Shown here: piece after piece, positions 58,418-64,000 of the stretch
How the letters are laid out: every line of letters begins with the position of its first letter
How positions within the stretch are numbered: the first letter of the stretch is position 1
DNA from: Carposina sasakii
Lineage: Eukaryota; Arthropoda; Insecta; Lepidoptera; Carposinidae
Length of the DNA: 64,000 nucleotides
Assembly: GCA_014607495.2 (NCBI GenBank)
Contig: CP053154.1
Location: 2,976,001 to 3,040,000, forward strand
Reading direction: 5' to 3'
The notes under the pieces: model-generated
What the model was told of the DNA's origin: nothing
What the model saw: the letters and a program-made list of their open reading frames with translations, nothing else
Database searches by the model: none
Translations under genes and position numbers: made by a program

Positions 58418-58743
58418 CTAGTGGTCGCCCACGACTACGTCCGCGTGGACTACAGAAAAAACAAAATTTCGAAATTATCCGGGATAAAAACATTTTCCCG
58501 GGATAAAAAGTAGCCTATATGTTAAGTGGGACCTGTCACAATATATTCGTGAAAACTGCATCGAAGTCGGTTCAGCTTTTTCTGAGATTAGCGTGCACAA
58601 ACGCACAGACAAACAGACAAAAATTTCAAAAATCATTGTTTTGGATACTATTGCGTTGATAAAGGTCTCCTGTAATATTTTCTCTCGTATATCTTCCATG
58701 TACAGACTGCGACCCGTTACATTTTTATTATATGTATAGATAG
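58418..58743 (-). mobile_element. Helitron-like short element, full-length copy
   Basis: It has the CTAG end (minus strand), adjacent host T, hairpin core and body of the copy at 115-530, ending near tatgtatagatagg. It lacks the TA expansion, so it shows the unexpanded state. Confidence 0.65.
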
Positions 58744-58805
58744 GTTTAAGAAGGATACTATAACTTACATTGAAATAAAAGTCAGAGAAATTTTTTAATT
58801 TATGT

Positions 58806-58940
58806 CATGTTCCCAAGCTAGAACTGCGGGATCACGAAAGAGATTCTATAGCCCCATTAAGCAAAGCCAGGCCCAGATGCAAAAGATTAGCGACAAGTTG
58901 TTAGCTCATCGTTTGAAGGAACGCCGCTCTGTCGACTCTT
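58806..58940. repeat. Repeat family A fragment
   Basis: cccaagctagaactgcggga tcacgaaagagattctatag ... gattagcgacaagttgttag. The 64-codon frame through it is repeat-derived. Confidence 0.5.
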
Positions 58941-59059
58941 ACGTCGAGTTGCAGGCTTTATTTTGGGGAAGCCCCAAATATGCAGAGGGCATTTAGGTTG
59001 GTATTAATTTGAAAGTTGGTAAGAATGTGAAAGAAAACCCAACATCAATTAATGTCACC

Positions 59060-59275
59060 TGCCCATGGTGCACTCTGCTATTTAACGGACGAAGCTCTGA
59101 CGCTAAATAGCTTACAATACCTATTTAGAATGACTCGGAAACATTTCCTATTGGATTCATTTCGGTCGCTAGATTGTTGTATTTGTACCCGACAAGCGGC
59201 GGTAGGCTCACCCCTTACCACGTGAAATTTAATAAGCTATCTGGTGAAAAGTGGGGTATAATGGGCGTTAATCTT
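59060..59275. repeat. Repeat family G copy, inverted
   Basis: gactcggaaacatttcctat ... ccccttaccacgtgaaattt ... ctggtgaaaagtggggtata atgggcgt. Confidence 0.6.
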
Positions 59276-60750
59276 TCACAAATGCCAAAAACCACCTTAG
59301 GGATTTTCAGTACTAGGCTTTTTTTATACTCGTACGAGCGAAATCACCTAAAGGACATGAAATATTATCTATACCTCCAACCTCCATAGATATAAGTGGT
59401 CTGTGGGCCTAATGAGACTAATCTTATGCTGTTTCCATTATATTGACAGTTTCAAGTTTATTTATAGTAATACAATGCACTGAGGAGTCCAAACTTGTGA
59501 GGCAGTTGGGCTTCGCTGTAGACTGGTCTCCAACAATCGGAGTTAGGTTTAGACTGAGTTTATCGTTGTTCAATACAAATGCTTAGTATAGGTGAGCAAA
59601 CACAACCCTGTAAACTTCAGCACCGCATAGTCTAAATGGGGATAGATCTATTACAGCTTAGCTAGGTGAAGCATAGCTCTCTATGTATCAGTACGTAAAG
59701 CTTACAGCTTGTTAATTCATAATTAGTTATATTAATATTGTGGTTCATGCTCTCAACTAAATATATATTTTTTAAATATACCTATATGTATTTAAATATT
59801 AGGATCTGTTTATCCAATACGAAATATAGAATACCGCATTTCTTAATAGGTACTTACTCGCTACCTACATAGACATTTGCAGCTCAATTTCTTTCATCAT
59901 ACGTGCAGTACTTGAAGGTTAAAAAATTTCAACTATAAATGATCTGCCATTTAATCCGAAAAAGGGAGAAGTAATAAATAAAAATTGTTTTTTATCTCGC
60001 TTTATCCCAAATTTTGCCACCGTTTTACTTTCCTACTTTAGCTGTTAAAGCGAACTTGTTGCACTATAAATTACGTTTAGTTGGCACGTTCACGTCATAA
60101 ACTTTGCCTTTTTATTTACGGTGTCCCGCCTAACTTTATGAATTAATATTATCCGGGATAATTTCACTGGTCGTTACCGAATTTTATATGGAATGTTATA
60201 GACATAACCTAGGTTTAAGGGAAAACATTAAAATATATCAAGCTGAACCAGCAATGTAAACGATTTTGCTAAAAAAAAACCTTCCAAGGTTTTTAGGAAA
60301 TTAATCAGTTTTGTAAGGAATAATAATTTTGACGTAAAATTTGTGTGACGTCAGAGCGTCAGCGTGGCACTAAATACGAGTCAGGGACATGCAAACTTAA
60401 AACGAATATTTACTCTAGCGATTGGCTTACAAAGTAAACGTGAATATTTAAGATTGCTTAGGCACGCTATGTAAGGATAGAAATGAAATGGCAACATTTG
60501 GAAGTACAAAAATATTTTGTAGATATAGAAGGCATTATTTTTATGCCTCAAAATTTATACAATTAGTACAGAAGATTTTCAGGTATGCTGGTGGATAGGT
60601 TTGGTATTTATTTCAATATTGTAAGAATTTTAATATAGCTGATGAATTGGGCTAAGTACCTGTCATCTTTTTGGTCATCTGAAAAGCTCCTCAGTGAGTT
60701 TTCAAAGTCCTTTAGCCAGGCCTATATATGCAATCCTGTTTAGATATATA
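59276..60750. other. Flanking AT-rich DNA
   Basis: No ORF, RNA gene or recognised repeat. Confidence 0.35.
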
Positions 60751-61207
60751 CAGGGTGTAAAAAGACAACGTTGTTATTTTTATACCTCGTATTCTTTGTA
60801 ACGTAACGATTATTTTTTTCTATGGAACCAATCCCGGGAAAAGAAAAAAAATTTTTTTTAAATGAAACTTTTTATTGCAAGCAATGTATTCGATTGACAA
60901 ATGTGCCTACAAAACTAACATTTTTAAATATTAATAAGGTGTCTTTAAAAAAAATGTTTGTTAACTGTTTCCAGATGGATTTATTTTAAAAAAATGCTAA
61001 TATTCATGTAACTTTGGACCTCAATATCTTGGAAACCCGTGGTTTCCCAGGGTGCTTCCATAGAAAAAAAATGATCGTGATGTTACAAAGAATACGAGGT
61101 ATTAAAAGAATACGAGGTATTAAAAGAACAAAGTTGTCTTTTTACCGACTTCAAAAAAAGGAGGAGGTTCTTAATTCGTCTGTATGTATAATATTTTTTA
61201 CACCCAG
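60751..61207 (+). mobile_element. MITE of the CAGGGTG family, diverged, with an insertion
   Basis: Starts CAGGGTGTAAAAAGACAACG after TA and ends CACCCAG before TA. Interior phrases ttggacctcaatatcttgga and tgcttccatag mark the family. The accgacttcaaaaaaaggag repeat sits near the right end; gaatacgaggtattaaaa is tandemly duplicated just before it. Confidence 0.55.
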
Positions 61208-62372
61208 TATACGAGTGAAATGTAAGTGTGTATTAATTAACATTCTTTTGTTGTTCTTCGAACAATCAAAATGTTTAAATTATATGTCCCGAAAATATAA
61301 AAATAATCCAAACACACCCAAAATTCGTTATATTTACTTTTTACCCTTTCTTGTTTTTTCTACTAACCGTACATTAGTCCCTTGAAGCCTTCATGATTTT
61401 TTACGGCTTCAAATTTAATCAAGGGCCGATTTCATATTCGATGAAAAGGGCGCGTGCCTCTAAAGGAGTTTGTGTACTGAAACATTTTTGCATAAAACCA
61501 TCAAGGAAGCGGTACATAAAATCGGTAGGAGCGGTAAATTTTGGAATTTATGAGCGATTCTTTTACCTTTTTTCCTCTGTATAAATTTTGGAGATACCTA
61601 ATTACGCCTTTTATATTTCTTTGGCTTTTACACGTTGGTACCTACTTTTTCAGCTTAAAGTATTATGAATTAATTCGTATGGCGGATTTAGGTAATTTGC
61701 ATTGTTTACGTTCGCCGGTTATAAAAACGTAAATATTTTACTGCCTTTGTTAACGTTTTTAACAAATTCATTTTTAAAAATAATTTTGTCATAAGATATG
61801 TTATTTAGACGTTTTTAAAACCTCCTTAGAGAAAAATAGTTAGTCTGATATCTGATATGGAGAAGAGATGGATCGGCAGATTACCGCGTCTCTCGGTTTG
61901 TTTACTGTTTAAAAATGACATTTGATACCAAAATGTAAAACATATTAAAATTTGTCAAAAAGTAATTTTAATGTTACAGTAAATATTGTATTCGCCAATA
62001 GAATAACTCTATATGAAAGAATTTTCAATCAATTCACCATATTAAATGTATATTTTGAATAAAAGCTGAAAGCAATATTATTCGCTACTTATTTAAAGCA
62101 ATCAGATTGTTCAACAACAATTTTCAAATGAAAGTTCGTAGCGATTTTCCAGTGTATTAAAATACACGAAAATATTTGCCTCCGAATTTTCATTGCAGTT
62201 AATTTCTACAGAATTGAGTAAAACTGTTGCGTCAAAAACAACAAGGTTTTATAAATTTTGCACATATTCGTATCCTGAGTAAAAGTTGTGTCACAGAATA
62301 ATAGTTTATATAATAGTAGACTGTATATGTCATCAACCATTAATTTGACTATATTCGTGAACTCTGCCTTGG
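61208..62372. other. Flanking AT-rich DNA
   Basis: Several small frames (61393-61732) without motifs; no recognised element. Confidence 0.35.
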
Positions 62373-62512
62373 CATAGAGGAATAAGATGGTCATAGAGTG
62401 CTAATGTCATACTAACTGCCTCGATGCACCATTAGACATTTCGAAGCCTCACAAGTCCAGTATTACTGTAATGTACAGTAATGTACTGTAACGTACAGTA
62501 ATTCAATCTTAG
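62373..62512. mobile_element. One-armed copy of the 41747 foldback MITE
   Basis: catagaggaataagatggtc atagagtgctaatgtcatac ... gatgcaccattagac match the left arm; the other arm is missing and replaced by an acagtaatgta reiteration. Confidence 0.65.
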
Positions 62513-62689
62513 TATATATCTTTGTTTATCGATTTTCGGTTTACTCTTACAGGTAGAATTAATGTAAAATATAAATGTACCTGCAAATCCTATATTTTGA
62601 TTGTTTGCTTTAACACGCCAATGTCAGAAAAAGCCAGTTAGATTTCAAAACTGTTTAAACATTCTATTCTATTTTATAAAGTATGTATA

Positions 62690-63061
62690 CAGGATGATTT
62701 TTGGTCGTCAACGTTAAAACTACGGAATCTATCATCACGATCATTTTTCTCCATGGAAGCATACCTGGGAAGTGTCTGGTTTCCAAAATATTAGGGTCCA
62801 AAGTTGAGTAAATAGACTGCGTTTTCTGCATAAATGCACATAGACGCGCGTAGCAGGATTTTTTCACGAAAAATAATTAATATCTGTCTATAAAAAAACT
62901 AACATAAACACTAAGACACTATAAATTTCGCACGATCAAGGAATTTAAAAAAAAAATTCAAAAAAAATATTTTTTTCCCAGCATTTTTTGGCATAAACTT
63001 ACTTTATTTCATGTATAGAGTACGTACCCTTCGTTAAAGGTGGCTACAAAAAAACACCCTG
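62690..63061 (-). mobile_element. MITE with CAGGGTG ends, young copy
   Basis: 372 bp, inverted relative to 52498-52871 and nearly identical to it; ends CAGGATGATTTTTGG / AAAAAACACCCTG, with TA on each side. Confidence 0.85.
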
Positions 63062-63179
63062 TATATCATTATGTTTTTACTTCGTTGCATTGAATTATTT
63101 AGTTTAGTTATATGCATTGTTTAAATTTTTTAATGATTTTATTGTGCACGTGTGATTTCCTCTTTCTTTGCTAATCACA

Positions 63180-63295
63180 TAATTTTAGCTGGTTAGCTGG
63201 AAGAACTCTCTGTTAGAGCTAAGCTCGCCTTTGTACATTATCTTTGTAAATAATGTATCTTTTGTGTTTTTTTTTCTGTGTACAATAAATAATTA
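63180..63295 (+). mobile_element. 3' end of a Jockey-like LINE
   Basis: ttagctggaagaactctctg ttagagctaagctcgccttt gtacat, ending caataaataatta: the same 3' UTR pattern as 39860-39975. The preceding MITE may have inserted in its body. Confidence 0.5.
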
Positions 63296-63808
63296 TTGGT
63301 TAGTAACCAGTTGATTACATAAAAAATTTCGTTCCAAACGCATCCGCGGGAAACTGCAAAGTTATGTAGAAATATTATTATTTTAAAATTTTGACAAAGT
63401 TTTGTTGTTTTGTAGTCTTTTGTGGCGTCCTAGTTCTGGTGATAAATGGGCTACGTTCTACCGAGTAAGTTCTTTTAGAACTCTGTGTATCCGTTTTGTG
63501 TTAGTGCTCCATGAAGTATCTTAGCCTGAAATAATGGTATCTATTGTAGACAAAAGTATTTTAATATTTGTATATAGTTATGTAACGTATAATTTTGTGT
63601 AATTTAGGATTTTAAACACGTGATACATCATTATAAATATTATTAAGATCATGTTAGTGTTAGTAACAAACTACGTGTTTAAATGCACAAAAAATTTTTT
63701 TTTACGACATTTCATGATAAATATAAGTATTTGTCTTAAGCATGTTTAGTTTCAACTCTAATTTTTTTTTTTATAGTAACATAGGTATAGATTTCGCATA
63801 CTAACGAC

Positions 63809-64000
63809 ATGCCGCCAAAACGTAATTTTAAATGTCGATCGATGAAGCCTTATAAAGAATCCCATTCCCGCCCCGAGCGATCACTGTGTGATTTTAAACA
63901 TATGCTCGAAGATGTAGGAAGTGACAGATTTCCGATATATCAAGTTCTAATAATCGACACGATTACACGAAGCCTTTCGAGCGAGCAATATCCGTGTCAT
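63809..64000 (+). CDS. Partial ORF running off the right edge
   Basis: 64 codons open from ATG to the window end, starting MPPKRNFKCRSMKPYKESHS and later SLCDFKHMLEDVGSDRFPIY. A T-rich tract ending in ATAG lies about 35 bp upstream and could be a splice acceptor. The basic, Arg/Ser-rich start could belong to a nuclear or mobile-element protein, but I recognise no family and the frame may be chance. Confidence 0.3.
   Translation, partial: MPPKRNFKCRSMKPYKESHSRPERSLCDFKHMLEDVGSDRFPIYQVLIIDTITRSLSSEQYPCH

Overview
This is an AT-rich, intron- and transposon-laden animal sequence, almost certainly from a moth or butterfly. The evidence is indirect: several short 'CTAG'-ended Helitron-type copies with a 'CCCGCGACTCCGTCCGCG' core (a repeat type I associate with Lepidoptera), RTE and Jockey/CR1 retrotransposon pieces, and (ATGT)n- and (ATT)n-tailed short repeats. 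There are no operons, bacterial-style genes or CRISPR arrays.

One host gene can be assembled from the sequence. It lies on the minus strand between 53764 (ATG) and 26070 (stop), in seven coding exons that all join in phase across consensus splice sites. The predicted product has 274 residues: a signal peptide, a V-type immunoglobulin domain (C40-C114), a second Ig domain (C154-C208), a short polar stem and one hydrophobic C-terminal segment with a tiny basic tail. It is a small two-Ig cell-surface or GPI-linked protein resembling the insect beaten-path-like group. Intron 1 is 16.9 kb and intron 4 is 6.1 kb; both are full of transposons.

Intron 4 holds an apparently intact CR1/Jockey-group LINE in the same orientation as the gene. 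Its ORF1 (325 aa) has a PHD-like C4HC3 finger, a coiled coil and an FP-C-like C-terminus; its ORF2 (979 aa) has an endonuclease and a reverse transcriptase, with the catalytic residues I can locate present in both.

Region by region: 1-26 kb is intergenic, with Helitron-like, MITE and foldback copies, an RTE 3' end, a Jockey ORF2 fragment, a tRNA-derived sequence, a strange collinear mosaic duplication (12.15-15.25 kb) and a tandem pair of (ATT)n-tailed units (19.7-21.0 kb). 26-37 kb carries six coding exons and the LINE. 37-53.7 kb is intron 1. 53.8-64 kb is the upstream flank, with a four-level nest of transposons at 54.8-55.5 kb and further MITEs and LINE ends. An ORF that recalls nothing known to me runs off the right edge.

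I did not find a novel defence or catalytic system. The most useful results are the reconstructed Ig gene, the intact LINE inside it, the nested transposons, the mosaic repeat, a perfect 61-bp inverted repeat, and the shared 3' tail of an RTE LINE and a short element.
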